60,000 bases of DNA, taken from positions 18,987,783 to 19,047,782 of the forward strand of contig CM055109.1 of NCBI GenBank assembly GCA_029204225.1, written 5' to 3'. Each line of letters opens with the position of its first letter. Within the stretch, counting starts at the first letter, position 1. Of this stretch, positions 24,950 through 35,600 are shown one piece after another. Position numbers and translations under genes: made by a program. The stretch comes from Diphasiastrum complanatum. Taxonomy: Eukaryota > Streptophyta > Lycopodiopsida > Lycopodiales > Lycopodiaceae. Below the pieces are notes generated by a model. The model searched no databases. It saw nothing but the letters and a program-made list of their open reading frames with translations, and had not been told where the DNA came from.

Positions 24950-25650
24950 GGGCAAGCATCATCGTGTGCAGTTTCCTAAGGATGGAGCATATAGAGCCAA
25001 GGAGATCTTGGAGCTTGTTCATACAGACTTACGTGGTGCCATGCAGGCTGAGTCTATGGGGGAGCATCCTACTTCATGGTATTTGTAGATGATTTTTCCA
25101 GGAAAGTATGGATATACTTGCTTAAGTATAAGAGTCGAACTTTTAAGTTCTTTACTCAGTTCAAATCACTTGTTGAGAAGCAAATAGGAAAGCAAATCAA
25201 GATTCTACGTTCAGATAAGGGAGGTTAGTTCATATCTACAGAGTTCCAGGAATTCTGCAAAGAACATGGAATCAAGAGACAATTTGCTTCGACAGATACA
25301 CCGTAGCATAATGGAGTGGCCGAGAGAAAGAACAGGTCCATTGTGGAGAGTGCTCGAAGCATGCTATGAGGTAAGAACCTCAAGAATCATTTGTGGGGCG
25401 AAGCAGTTTGTACAAGAGTTTACTTAGTCAACAGAAGTCCTACAAACGCAATTCTCAATCGAACTCCAGAAGAAGCTTTCACAAGTATAAAACCTAAAGT
25501 GGATTATCTACGAGTTTTTGGTTGTATTGCAATCGTCAAAAACTTGATTCATAGGCAATCAAGTATTTATTCCTTGGTTATGATGAGGAAGAGAAGGCAT
25601 ATCGCCCTTATAATCTTACCAGTAAGGAGGTGATTATGAGCAGGGATGTT
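24950..25650 (+). pseudogene. Copia integrase remnant
   Basis: Pieces in different frames read AYRAKEILELVHTDLRG, VFVDDFSRKVWIYLLKYKS, KILRSDKGG (second catalytic D), ERKNRSIVESARSML (catalytic E), HLWGEAVCTRVYLVNRSP and KVDYLRVFGC. The DDE residues are therefore all recognisable, but a stop after the second D block and several frame changes make it inactive. Confidence 0.75.
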
Positions 25651-25869
25651 GTATTTGAAGAAAGTGAGTCTTCTAACCTAGAGATCATGAGGAGGATGTA
25701 GTTTCTCCTACATCAAAAACTCCTGTTATAGATGATATTCAGGAAGATACAGGTCCATGTGATACAGTTTCTACACAAGTTGTACCAAGGGTGAGTACAC
25801 AGGTGGATCTTGGTAAACGTAAGGAAAGGTCAAGAGTATTTGATACTTATTCTCCTTCTACGTCACCTA

Positions 25870-26160
25870 CAAAGAAGTTCAGAGGATCCTTTATTTTATG
25901 AAGATGCTGCAAACGAACAAGTTTGGAAGACTGCTATGGATGAGGAATACAGTTCTATTATGAAAAACGAGACATGGGATCTTGTTGTACTTCCAGCAGG
26001 TTGCAAGTGGATTTATAGAACCAAGTTTAAGTCTGATGGTTCTATAGATAAGTATATAGATAGATAAGTATATCTATAGAATACCAATGATCAAGCTGGT
26101 TGATCTACTGCAACACCAATGATCAAGTTGCAGATATCTTCACAAAAGGACTTGGTCATG
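25870..26160 (+). pseudogene. Copia RT N-terminus joined to RNase H end by deletion
   Basis: The frame to 26067 reads VWKTAMDEEYSSIMKNETW, then CKWIYRTKFKSDGSIDKY (copia RT start), and then passes within about 40 bases to NDQVADIFTKGL, the last block of RNase H. The catalytic YVDD region is deleted. Confidence 0.7.
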
Positions 26161-26213
26161 AAAATCAGGACACTCCTAGGTCTTATTGATAATCGATTAA
26201 AATTAAGGGGGAG

Positions 26214-26612
26214 TGTTAGGAATTAATGGTTAATTGATTAATTGTAGAGGCCAGCCTACGTGCTAGAAAGCCTATTTCTATTTTTAGTATAGGCTCTATC
26301 TATTTTCAGTATCGGTACCTATGTTAGTACCAATTTTGCTAGAATAGTATAGAATACTATTTTATGTTTATGCTAACATAGATTGCTATTTCTGAGATTT
26401 AGTAATTAGCATAATTGCTTTTGCCAAACGGTATTTTAGGCAAATAGCTTTTGCCTTAGAGTTACTCAAGTCTCTATAAGAGCAGATGGGCGCCCTCCTT
26501 CATTATCAATTCAATACAGATCAGTTGTGATCATTGCTCTTGTGATTCATCTTCTTCCTCTTGTGTTTGGTGTTTTGTGAGTACTAATAAGATTAGTCTA
26601 CTCCTAGTTTCA
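26214..26612 (+). repeat. 3' LTR of the copia element
   Basis: It starts TGTTAGGAATTAATGG right after a purine tract (AAGGGGGAG) and probably ends at ...CTAGTTTCA. It has a CTCTATAAGAG TATA-like box about 260 bases in. The end is estimated because the partner LTR is missing. Confidence 0.65.
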
Positions 26613-26708
26613 GAATCACTCAGCATGTCGCAAGCCACGTAGGCATGTCATGAGACAAACCACACAGGCTTGGGATTTGCCATGCGTGGCAGGTCATATA
26701 GGCATGAC

Positions 26709-26711
<3 letters not shown>

Positions 26712-26770
<59 letters not shown>

Positions 26771-26818
26771 AAAAGAAGAGAGAGAGAGGGAGGGAGAGTG
26801 TGTGTGTGTGTAAGAGAG
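26712..26818. repeat. (GA)n microsatellite with short (GT)n
   Basis: About 57 bases of pure GA, then imperfect GA and a GTGTGTGTGT run. The open frames across it are simple-repeat artefacts. Confidence 0.95.
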
Positions 26819-26989
26819 AGGGGTCCACTAGGCTTGCGTTTTGAAGCCTTCCCAGCCTTTCATAGCCGATTTTTCCTTCATAGAAATGCATTTTTATTGC
26901 AGCCTTTCCCGTGGAAAGTCTGATAATTTAAAAAATCCTTACAGCGCCCTTCAAATTTAGTGAAATCCTTGATAATAAAAGTCCCTTTT

Positions 26990-27235
26990 GTTTAACACCT
27001 TTCACCATGAAAGTATGTACGAGCCCTTCAAAACACTATGTCTGTGGGTAAAGGGTAATTTGAATTTGGAGTGAGCCCCTTAGATGTATGCATGGGGAGG
27101 AGGGCCATGCATGCTTTTCCCCATACATGCATCCTCCTCCCCATCCTTTTAGTTCAAAAAAGTGTATTCATGGGTGAGGGGAGGAGGATGCATGGGGCCC
27201 CTCACCCATGCATACAAAAGTGTATGTATGTTTAA
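26990..27235. repeat. Palindrome-rich ATGCAT/GGGGAGGAGG region
   Basis: GCATGGGGAGGAGG and its complement CCTCCTCCCCATGCAT alternate several times between 27085 and 27220, giving nested inverted repeats. It might be a decayed MITE or a hairpin-forming tract; no target-site duplication is clear. Confidence 0.45.
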
Positions 27236-27926
27236 ACCATAGTTGCACCGCGTTTCAGAATCGCGTTCAGAAACGTGTTTCGGAAATTTTTGAAAAAATT
27301 CCAAAAACGTTTTTTTTTAATTTTTTTTTTGGGCAATATGGGTATCAGATGAAAGCTCTAATTAAGAGCATAATTACTGTGTAATTTGCCGACTGTTTCG
27401 GGTGCAGGATGGTCCAGTTCAGGTGCATTAATCCATGTTGGGTTCTGTCAAGGATAAAAATTCAAAACTAACCTCTAGCAAGTCTGTTACGATCACAGAT
27501 GGTCCCAGTAAGTGTGTTTTCGCTCAGGGAGTGGAAGGCCAAGTCATTAAGAGGCCTTACCGTCGGGGGGACCCTGCCGTTGGGGGGTGTTGCCCCCCAA
27601 ACCCCCCACCGGGGGGCTACCGCCCCCTGGACCCCCTGTTTCGCGGGGGGCGGTAGCCCCCCGAACCCCCTGAGCATTTATTGAAAACCAGAGCAAATAA
27701 CAACCAAATAGCTATTGAAAATAAGATCTGTTTGTGCCCCATCTACTGCACTTCTGAGAGGCAAAACGCTCGTTTGACCATTGATCCCCTAAAAAAATTT
27801 CAGCCATAACCTATTTTTCCAAATTTCTTTTTTTTTTTGGGCGATTCTGGGAGGAGAAACGCGTTTCTCAGAAACACGGTTTCCAAAACGTCTCCTCCCA
27901 GAAACGCGATTCTGTGCAACTATGGT
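27236..27926. mobile_element. 0.69-kb element with 13-bp TIRs (ACCATAGTTGCAC)
   Basis: ACCATAGTTGCAC (27236-27248) and GTGCAACTATGGT (27914-27926) are a perfect 13-bp inverted repeat. Subterminal CGTTTC/GAAACG motifs recur next to both ends. The left 190 bases match, in reverse complement, the right end of element G (45290-45480), and the right end matches G's left end (37386-37490). So this is a short relative of G. It holds a GC-rich hairpin segment at 27565-27668 but no gene. It lies directly against the 5' edge of hAT copy A. Confidence 0.75.
27565..27668. repeat. G/C-homopolymer hairpin segment
   Basis: Runs of 5-7 G and C alternate, and GGGGGGCTACCGCCCCC is partly mirrored by GGGGGGCGGTAGCCCCCC. 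It can fold as a strong hairpin, and both strands carry four or more G-runs suitable for a quadruplex. Confidence 0.75.
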
Positions 27927-27959
27927 TGTTTTCCTGACATGTTCAATTTTGACCTGCAG

Positions 27960-29750
27960 ACAAAGATATCTGATTTGGAGCGCCAGGTTGACTTGCCTAC
28001 AGACAGCGTCCATCCCATGTCTGCAGATGAGTTGGGCACGCAGTTGATGGCAGAGAGAGAGAGGGAGCTTGCCGAGATGAGAGAGAGAGAGCTTGGGCTT
28101 GAGCACAGAGAGCCTCCATTGTATGAGGCAGATGAGCCAGTGTCAGAGGATGAGCATGATGAGGATGAGCACATTCGGGTTGTGTTTGCGAGGTCAGAGA
28201 GGGATGAGGCAAATGATACAGGTGCAGGGCACACGCCACGGGCAGGGGTCACAGGTGCATCACGTGGCAGAGGTGGGGCACATGGCGCAGGTTATACTGG
28301 GAGACAGGCAAGGCACACAGGGGAGGCCAGTGGGATACCTACCTATGTCGATATGATGGAGGAGGCTCTTGATAGAGGGCAGAGTGATTTAGATGGCAGT
28401 CCCGCAGCTGCTTGGATGCGTGCAGAACAGAGTCATGGCCGTTACTACGACAGCACACCAGAGGAGGCACCAGATGACTTTGATTGCACAAATTGGGAGG
28501 CCATGCAAGGTCTACAGGGTGGACATGCACAGGATGATTCAGGGGATGGTGCACAGGAAGAGGCCCAGAGCCCAAAGCATTTGTATTCAGATGCCAAACT
28601 AGACGACTTGATTGCCACATTGGATTCAGAGGCTCAGCAGATGCCGAGTGTCAGGGCACCCCCTTCATCTCTTGCCAGCATGCCATACACAGAGTCCCAG
28701 CCAGAGCAGCCACATGAGGACCCTACAGTTCCTCCAGTTCCTCAGAGGGTATATGTGCGCCGCACAGCACCTCCAGTGCCACCGATGCCATTGAGGCCTG
28801 CAGCCCCTCCATCGTCGTCCACATCTACAGCACCAGGTCTCCATGGCAGGCCACCATCTGTGCCCAGGTTTTCTCTTACAGCGCCCACATCCACAGTGGC
28901 TCCTCCAGTAGCTGCTCCAGTGGCAGCACCCACTTCACATCCTCCTCCTTTGGCAGCACCCACTCCACTGGCTCCTCCTTTGGCAGCTCCCAAGATGTAC
29001 CAGTACCGGCCACCGCAGCGCCCCTTTCAGTACATATCGCCGCTGTACTTGCCTCCTGCTCAGCCAGTTCCTCCACCTGCAGCAGCCCCACGAGCACACA
29101 CTCCACGAGCTCATCCTCCTCGCTCAGGTGCACAGGGAGTTCCGTCTTTTGCTTCCCTATCCCAGCCGGCCTCTGCTTGGGCCCAGCCTAGCCAGCCAGG
29201 TGATTTGCATGGTGGTGATGAGGCATTGACAGCTCCTCTTGTCCGCAAGAGACCAGGAAGGCCCAAGGGTGCACCAAACAAGAAAGGCAAGGCACAGAAA
29301 CTGCCAGGGAGGAGAGGACGACCACGCAGGGCTCCAGGTACAGCTAGAGGTGCAGTATTACAGCCAGCTGGAGCAGGTGTTGTTGGTTTGGCTTGCTTGG
29401 GGGCTGATGCAGAGGCAGATTGGGATGATGCTAGTGACGAGTCCTCCTCCTCGGATACACAGCCCATGCCAGTTCCAGACAGGCAGAGATATCGGCTGCG
29501 AGAGTCGGCTCGAGGCCCTGAATTGTCTCCGGAGCATTCGTCTGAGTCAGAGCTAGAGCATTGGTTGTGGCTCTGTTATTTTAGTTTCAGTAGTTTGTTT
29601 CTAGCACACGGTCGACCATTGTACTCGGATCTTTTTTCACATTATATACAATGTTTGGCGTACTTTATTTGCTGCACATTGTGCGTGTGTCGCTCTGTAC
29701 ATGTGATGATGTATTTTCAATTTTATGTCGAATTCTATGTGATCATGTGA
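27960..29750 (+). pseudogene. hAT transposase last exon: proline-rich, two AT-hooks (copy A)
   Basis: After a CAG acceptor at 27957-27959 the frame is open for 597 codons. It reads an acidic, E/R-rich start (KISDLERQVDLPTDS), an (ERE)n stretch, a Q/D/E-rich middle, a long Pro/Ala-rich domain (about residues 240-420 of the exon) and two basic blocks, RKRPGRPKGAPNKK and PGRRGRPRRAPG. Both have the GRP core of AT-hooks, which bind the minor groove of AT-rich DNA. The tail is an SDESSSSDTQPMPVPD stretch and RYRLRESARG. Other copies stop after SELEH/SEPEH with TGA; here the codon is TGG (29573-29575), so the frame runs on 58 codons. The upstream exons are absent, so this exon alone makes no transposase. 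Confidence 0.75.
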
Positions 29751-30146
29751 ATCATATTTTCAACTAATTTCAATTGAAGTGAATGATAGCTTCACATAAA
29801 TGCAGTTACAAACCGATCATTGATGCCACAGCAAACTGATAGCACATGTACTCCAAACGATCATGAGCATAGCAATTACCCCTACACCCCAAACCCGTGA
29901 CGACATTTCATAAACACATGTATTACATTTGCATTTAAAAATATACAGAGATTGCATTTCACATGACCAGGCTCGCGTTGCACAAAAAACAACTATATAT
30001 TCATTCAGCCGTTGTATCAAGATAACATTACATATCACGTCTTTTTTTTAAGCAACTATCTAGTTATTTTTCGCACCCTAAACTGCCAAAAATTACATAG
30101 CAACAGTCCGCCACATACGGCTGGACCTTATCTATTCTAAACACGC

Positions 30147-30491
30147 CTACTGATCCTCCACCGACTCCTCGTCCTCGTCAGGTGCATTGTTCTGTCCCTC
30201 TCGCTCTGCCTCCTGGTTAGCCCGACGTCTGGTCGCCCTTTCCCTGACCATGATGAGCTGCCGTCGTGTGAAGTTCATTCTGATCTGCTCATCCAAATCG
30301 AGCTCAACAGCGGGGGTAGGGGCCACAACGGGGGTGGGGATCTGCAGCTCTGGGTGTCTCTGTCGAGTATGTCGCAGCATCTCTGCAATGTCTGCCTCTT
30401 GCTTCCGATGCCTTTCGTTGTGCGTTCAAATATCTTCCTCGAGCTTCCCCCTAGCTTTGCCTTCGGGCTTCGGTGGTATGCGCTCTGCCAT
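30147..30491 (-). pseudogene. hAT-element ORF2, copy A (UGA at codon 22)
   Basis: Small charged protein gene of unknown function, 114 codons plus stop, convergent with the transposase exon. It starts MAERIPP, continues with an E/R-rich helix (HNERHRKQEADIAEMLR), a Pro/Ala linker, a conserved core LDEQIRMNFTRRQLIMVRER, an Arg/Glu-rich helix and an acidic DEDEESVEDQ tail. Codon 22 is TGA (30426-30428); copy C has CGA there. The protein is probably helical and may be an accessory DNA- or protein-binding factor. That is inference; I recognise no family. Confidence 0.65.
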
Positions 30492-30529
30492 CTCGATCGA
30501 CCTCCTCCTCACAGCACCCTGGTCCTCGA

Positions 30530-30680
30530 ACACCCTCTCACAGCACCCTAGCTCTCAAACAGCCTCTCACAGCCTGTCACTGGCTCTCGCTGGCTCTCTC
30601 ACTGGCTATCACTGGCTCTCTCACAGCCTCTGAAAATGCCTCTCACAATGGCATTGTGAGAGCCTATTTATCCCCACAGC
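30530..30680 (-). repeat. Short CTGGCTCTC/CTCACAGCC tandem repeats upstream of ORF2
   Basis: Units such as CACTGGCTCTC and CTCTCACAGCCT recur about ten times immediately 5' of ORF2 in copy A; related runs precede ORF2 in B (31705-31790) and C (48500-48640). They sit where a promoter would be. Confidence 0.65.
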
Positions 30681-31057
30681 CTGATCGGCCATGTGCATCC
30701 CCATCATCCCTCCATGTGCCTCTGTACCTACCCCCATGTGTTGGTCCCCCCCTGTGTTGCTCTCCCATTGGCCCCATGGACTCCTCACCCACAGTGCCCA
30801 TGTGTTGTTGCACTTGTCCCCTGCACCATGTACTGTACCCTCCTTTTTAAAACCCAGAACCCTTTTTTTTTTCAATTTGTTAACCTATTTTAGTAGGTAA
30901 AAAGCAATAATTAAATATTAAACATATCAAAAAAAAATATATATATATATTAAAAAATGGTACCGCCCTGGTACCGCGGATCCCAGGGCGGTACCATACT
31001 GGCGGTACCACTGTTATGGTACCGGCGGTGACATACCAGCGGTACCAGGGGACACTG

Positions 31058-31126
31058 GACGCGTCCGGGTCCGAACGCCGGACGCCGACGTGGACTGCCT
31101 GCGTCCGGCCCGGACCCTCATGTCTG

Positions 31127-31167
<41 letters not shown>
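31058..31167. other. CpG-rich spacer plus (TA)n between hAT copies A and B
   Basis: About 75 bases rich in CG and GTCC/GGAC motifs are followed by TGATATAA and a (TA)n run to 31167. It separates the two ORF2-side termini of the inverted pair. Its origin is not clear. Confidence 0.6.
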
Positions 31168-31393
31168 TAGTACCCCATGGTACCGACGGTACCATAATGG
31201 TGGTACCGCCATTATGGTTCCGCCCTCAGACCCGCGGTACAAGGGCGGCACCATAATAATAATATTTTTTATTATTATTATTTTTTTTAAATTAAAAACC
31301 CCTTTTACTAGGGTATTTTAGGATAAAAAAATTTGAAAACAAAAGTGTTAGGGTTTAGAAAAAAGGGGGGACTGTACAGAGGGACTGTACCGG

Positions 31394-31655
31394 GGGCACT
31401 GTGGGGGAGCAGACCTTGGGGTCAATGGGAGTGCAGCATGTGGGAGAGCAGCAAATCCGGACAGGTACACCGTCACATGGGCACTGTGGGGGAGCAGACC
31501 ACGGACCCAATCGGAGTGCAGCATGTGGGGGAGCAATACATGGGGCAGGTACAGTAGCACATGGGCACTGTGGGGGAGCAGGCCATGGGGCCAATGGGAG
31601 TGCAGCACGTGGGGGAGCAACAAATGGGGGCAGGTACAAGGGCACATGGCGGGAT
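31394..31655 (+). repeat. Subterminal tandem repeats of copy B (84-85 bp period)
   Basis: GGGCACTGTGGGGGAGCAG recurs at 31394, 31479 and 31563, each followed by a GTGCAGCAYGTGGGGGAGCA segment and GGNCAGGTACA. The array lies between the terminus and ORF2. Subterminal repeats in hAT and other elements are commonly transposase-binding or promoter sites; here that is inference. Confidence 0.85.
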
Positions 31656-31815
31656 CATCAACAGCTGCACATGGGGGAACGGGCTGTGGGGTTAAATAGG
31701 CACTCACGAGGCTGTGAGAGCCAGTGAGAGGCTGTGAGAGGGAGGCTGTGAGAGGCATTGTGAGAGGCATTGTGGGAGGCTGTGAGAGCCAGTTCGAGAA
31801 ACAGGGTGTCGTGAG

Positions 31816-32181
31816 ATGGCAGAGCGCATACCACCAAGCCCTGAGGGCGAGGCCAGGAGGAAGCTCGAGGAAGATGTCTAAAGGCACAACGAAAGGCATC
31901 GGAAGCAAGAGGCAGACATTGCAGAGATGCTGCGACAGACTCGGGAGAGACTGCCAGAGCTGCAGATCCCCGCCCCCGCTGTGGCCCCTGCCCCCGCTGT
32001 CGAGCTGGATTTAGATGAGCAGATCAGAATGAACTTCACACGAAGGCAGCTCATCATGGTCAGGGAAAGGGCTGCCCGCCGTCGGGCTGACCAGGAGGCA
32101 GCTCGGGCTAACCGGGAGGCAGAGCGAGAGCGACAGAACAATGCACCTGACGAGGGCGAGGAGTCTGTGGAGGATTCGTAG
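31816..32181 (+). pseudogene. hAT-element ORF2, copy B (UAA at codon 22)
   Basis: 122 codons from ATG 31816 to TAG 32179-32181. Same architecture as copies A and C: MAERIPP start, E/R-rich helix, Pro/Ala linker (PAPAVAPAPAVELDL), the core DEQIRMNFTRRQLIMVRERA, an extended Arg/Glu helix with an extra ADQEAARANRE segment and an acidic DEGEESVED end. One internal stop, TAA at 31879-31881, replaces the arginine codon seen in copy C. Otherwise open. Transcription would start in the left terminus next to the subterminal repeats. The function is unknown. Confidence 0.7.
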
Positions 32182-32677
32182 AAATGTTTAGAGTGGATAG
32201 GATCCAGCCGTATGTGGCTGGCAATTGTTATGTGGTTTTCGACATAAGATGAGGCAACATTTAGTGTTTGACACAGTGTAAAGAACAGCCCCAGCCATAT
32301 GTGGCGGGATACGTACTGCTATTTTGATACCACTGTTAAATTAATGTTCAATGTGTTTTTTGTGCAATGCATGCCTGGTGTAATGCGGTGTAATATGTGT
32401 GTTCATGAAATGCTATAAAGGGGGTTGTATTTCTATGTTGTGCATCTGCTATCAATCTCTGCAGTTGAAACTAACTGAAAATACGCACATACCATTCGAA
32501 ATAAAATTGAAAACAGAGCATCACAATTACAAATTGACAAATACATAATGTGCAGCGAATAGAGTACGTCCAACACTGATATAATATGAAAAATGGTCTG
32601 AATCAGTGTTCGACCATCTTGCCGCCAAACATGGAACATGATATCAAACTGCTAAAAATAAAATAACAGAGCTACAA
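32182..32677. other. Convergent 3' region between ORF2 and transposase
   Basis: AT-rich, non-coding, shared in part with copies A, C and E (conserved CACATACGGCTGGA/CCGTATGTGG motif and TTTCACAT segments). It presumably holds the two 3' UTRs. No clear poly(A) signals could be singled out. Confidence 0.5.
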
Positions 32678-35600
32678 TCAATGCTCTGGCTCTAATTCAG
32701 GCGAATGCTCCGGAGACAACTCAGGGCCCCGAGCTGACTCTCGCAACTGATATCTATGCCTGTCTGGAACTGGCATGGGTTGTGTATCCGAGGAGGACTC
32801 GTCATCCTCATCCTCCCAATCTGCCTCCGCATCAGCCCCCAAGCAAGCCAAACTGACTAGACCTGCTCCAGCTGGCTGTGATACTGCACCTCTACCTACA
32901 CCCGGGGCCGTGCGATGTCGTCCTCTCTTCCCTGGCTGTTTTTGTGCTCTATCTTTCTTGTTCGGTGCACCCTTGGGCCTTCCTGGTCTCTTGCGGACGA
33001 GGGGCGCTATCAATGCCTCATCACCCCCATGTAGATTACCTGGCTGGCTAGGCTGGGCCCAAGCTGAGGCCGATTGGGATATAGAAGCCAAAGATGGGTG
33101 CCCCTGTGCAGTTGATAGTCGAGGATAGGCCCGTGGAGTGTGTGCCCGTGGGGCTGCTGCTGGCGGAGGAACTTGCTGTGGAGGGGCCGTCCCTGCAGGA
33201 GGCAAGTATAGCGGCGATATGTACTAAAAGGGGTGCTGCGGTGGCCGGTACTGGTACATACTGGGTGCTGCTATTGGAGAAGCCACTGTGGATGTGGGCG
33301 CTGAAAGGGAAAACCTGGGCACTGGAGCCACTGGAGCCTGGACCCTAAACCTGGGCACTGGAGCCACTGGAGGAGCCACTGAAGGAGCCACTATGGATGT
33401 GGGCGCTGCAAGAGAAAACCTGGGCACAGATGGTGGCCTGCCATGGAGACCTGGTGTTGCAGAAGTGGATAGCGATGAAGGGGCTGCTAGCCTCAACGAC
33501 ATCGATGGCACTGGAGGTGTTGTGCGGCGCACGTACACCCTCTGAGGAACTGGAGGAACTGCAGGCACCTCGTGTAGCTGCTCTGGCTGAGACTCTGTGT
33601 AGGGCATGCTAGCTAGAGAGGATGGGGGCGCCCTGACGCTCGGCATCTGCTGGGCCTCTGAATCCAACTCTGCAATCAAGTCGTCCAGCTGGGCATCCGA
33701 ATATAAATGCTCCTGGCTCTGGGACTCATCATGTGCACCATCCTCTGGATCATCCTGTGCCTGATCCCGTGCCTCATCCTGTGCACCATGCGGACAATCG
33801 GTACAATCAAAGTCATCTGGTGACTCCTCTGGTGTGTTGTCGTAGAAATGCCCATGACTCTTTGATGCACGCATCCAAGCAGCTGCGGAAGGTAAGCCCA
33901 AATCACTTTGCCCTTTATCAAGAGCCTCCTCCATCATATCAACATAAGAAGGTATGCCACTGGCCCCCCCTGTGTGCCCTGCCCGTCTCCCAGTATAATC
34001 TGTGGCATGTGTCCCACCTCTACCACCTGATGCACCTGTGAACCCTGCTCTAGGCGTATCATATGCCTCATCCCGCTCTGATCTGGCAAACACAACCCGA
34101 ATGGGCTCATCCTCATCCTGATCATCCTCTGACACTGGCTCATCTGCCTCGTACTCGTACAATGCAGGCTCTCTGTGCTCAAGCCCAAGCTCTCTCTCTC
34201 TCTCTCATCTCGGCAACCTCCCTCTCTCTCTCTGCCATCAACTGTGTGCCCAGGTCATAAGGCATGGGATGGGTGCTGTCCGTAGGCAAGTCAACCTGGA
34301 GCTCCAAATCAGATATCTTCGTCTGCAAGGTTTAAAATTTGCATGTCAGAGAGACAACTTTATCAAGAAATGAAACCAACATACCAGGAGTCTACCAAAC
34401 TACTATGGGAGAATAGCTTATCACGTGCAATGCGCTCGTAATGGTCGGAAGTCTCCTGGCGAGACGTGCGTTGGTGCTACAGAACACCAACCGCTCCAAC
34501 TGACTCACTGACAGCCTGTTTCTTCTCCTCGTGTGAATGAGTGCCCATGTGCTCCAATTACGCTCACACACGGAGCCAGCGCAGTCCTGTGGTACGTGCA
34601 ATGAAATGCTTCAGCACATGTGCACGGGTGCAATGTCAACGAAACACAGCAATGGAGGATGAAATGAGATGCATACCTGAGAAAGGACACGCTACCGAAC
34701 ATGGTCCACCAGGTAATGGGAAGCTGCCTCCTCTCTGGATCCTGAGCAACCGGGTGGCCGAACGTGCCCATGCCGAATCGAAATGCAGCGAGCTCCTCCA
34801 TGAGCCTGATAGGATCCAAACCTATGTGTGGACCCACCCTGTGAATGTACTGAAGCCAATCGGCCTCGAGCTCCCTGTCTGCGATCTGTGTCGGACAGAG
34901 GAAGAGGGGATGCAGCATGTGTGCAACGCTGTGGATACTCCTGTGGAAGTAGTTCCACCGCGTCTCCCAGATGAACTTTAGCTCGGTCATCCTGCAGGTG
35001 ACTGGCATTTGGTTTAGGGCATTACGAAAAAACGTTACATTGACAGAAAAACAAGCTAGCAACCACTGAAGAGATAAAGACCAATTACAACACTATAACG
35101 CTTACCACTCTGGCTGCAAGATGGGCAGCTGCAGGAACTGTCCAATCCGGTCCATGATCTCATATACCAGTCCAAGTGTCGACCCCTCGCTGTCAGCCAT
35201 GCGGAGCACAATGTATAGTGGTCGAAGCAGTCCTGACAATGTCTGTGCATCCCTCCAGAACTGGTCTCCCCTCACCGTGAAAGAAAAGTGCTCCCCATCC
35301 TCAGTGTGCTGAAACGTAATGGCACGCCAAAGATCACTGGCAACCACCTGTAGAAGCTGCGCACTACACCTAATCAGACGGTCGATGACCACCAAGTCGA
35401 ATGCAAAGCGTGTGGGGGCTAGCTTACGGAGGTCCAGATGGCTGAACACCCGGAACATGGCAAGAACACGCCTCTTTCTGGTGACAAAAGTCACCAGGAA
35501 GAGGGCCTCACGGACGATGGCTCTAACCCAGGGAAGTGCACCTATGTCCCCCCATGAGAAGGTCTATGTCGTGCGCTGCACAGGGGGTATGAACAATGTG

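Larger units (their letters stand above)
23960..26612 (+). mobile_element. Decayed Ty1/copia element with 3' LTR, no 5' LTR
   Basis: Gag with zinc knuckle, protease start, integrase, part of RT and the end of RNase H occur in copia order, followed by AAGGGGGAG and an LTR. No 5' LTR or primer site lies before the gag start (~23970). Frameshifts and stops occur throughout; most of RT and RNase H is deleted. The tail near 26110-26160 (DQVADIFTKGLGHEN) matches the copia RNase H end. Confidence 0.8.
27927..31057 (+). mobile_element. hAT copy A (5'-truncated)
   Basis: Contains the last transposase exon (27960 onward, plus), its 3' flank, ORF2 (30489 down to 30147, minus), one subterminal repeat unit (about 30690-30800) and the ORF2-side terminus. 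Read inward, that terminus is CAGTGTCCCCTGGTACCGC, matching copy E (TAGTGTCCTCTGGTACCGC). The transposase 5' exons are missing; the left edge abuts the 0.69-kb element. Copies A and B face each other tail to tail across 31058-31167. Confidence 0.75.

Noticed and set aside
26694-26891. Open frame rich in LSLSLS
   Set aside because: It is the translation of a (GA)n/(CT)n microsatellite; the same holds for similar frames at 38742-38942 and 46581-46781.
28742-29467. Long minus-strand open frames opposite the AT-hook exon
   Set aside because: GC-rich codon structure of the plus-strand exon creates antisense frames; no domain in them, while the plus frame has AT-hooks and matches other copies.
30900-31310. 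GGTACC-rich repeats as a CRISPR-like array or satellite
   Set aside because: The spacing is irregular and the motifs are explained as terminal inverted repeats of hAT copies; plant context.
34692-34981. Open frames on both strands near the hAT hATC region
   Set aside because: Alternative frames of copy B transposase exons; only the frame matching MTELKF...SELEAD is shared with copies C and E.
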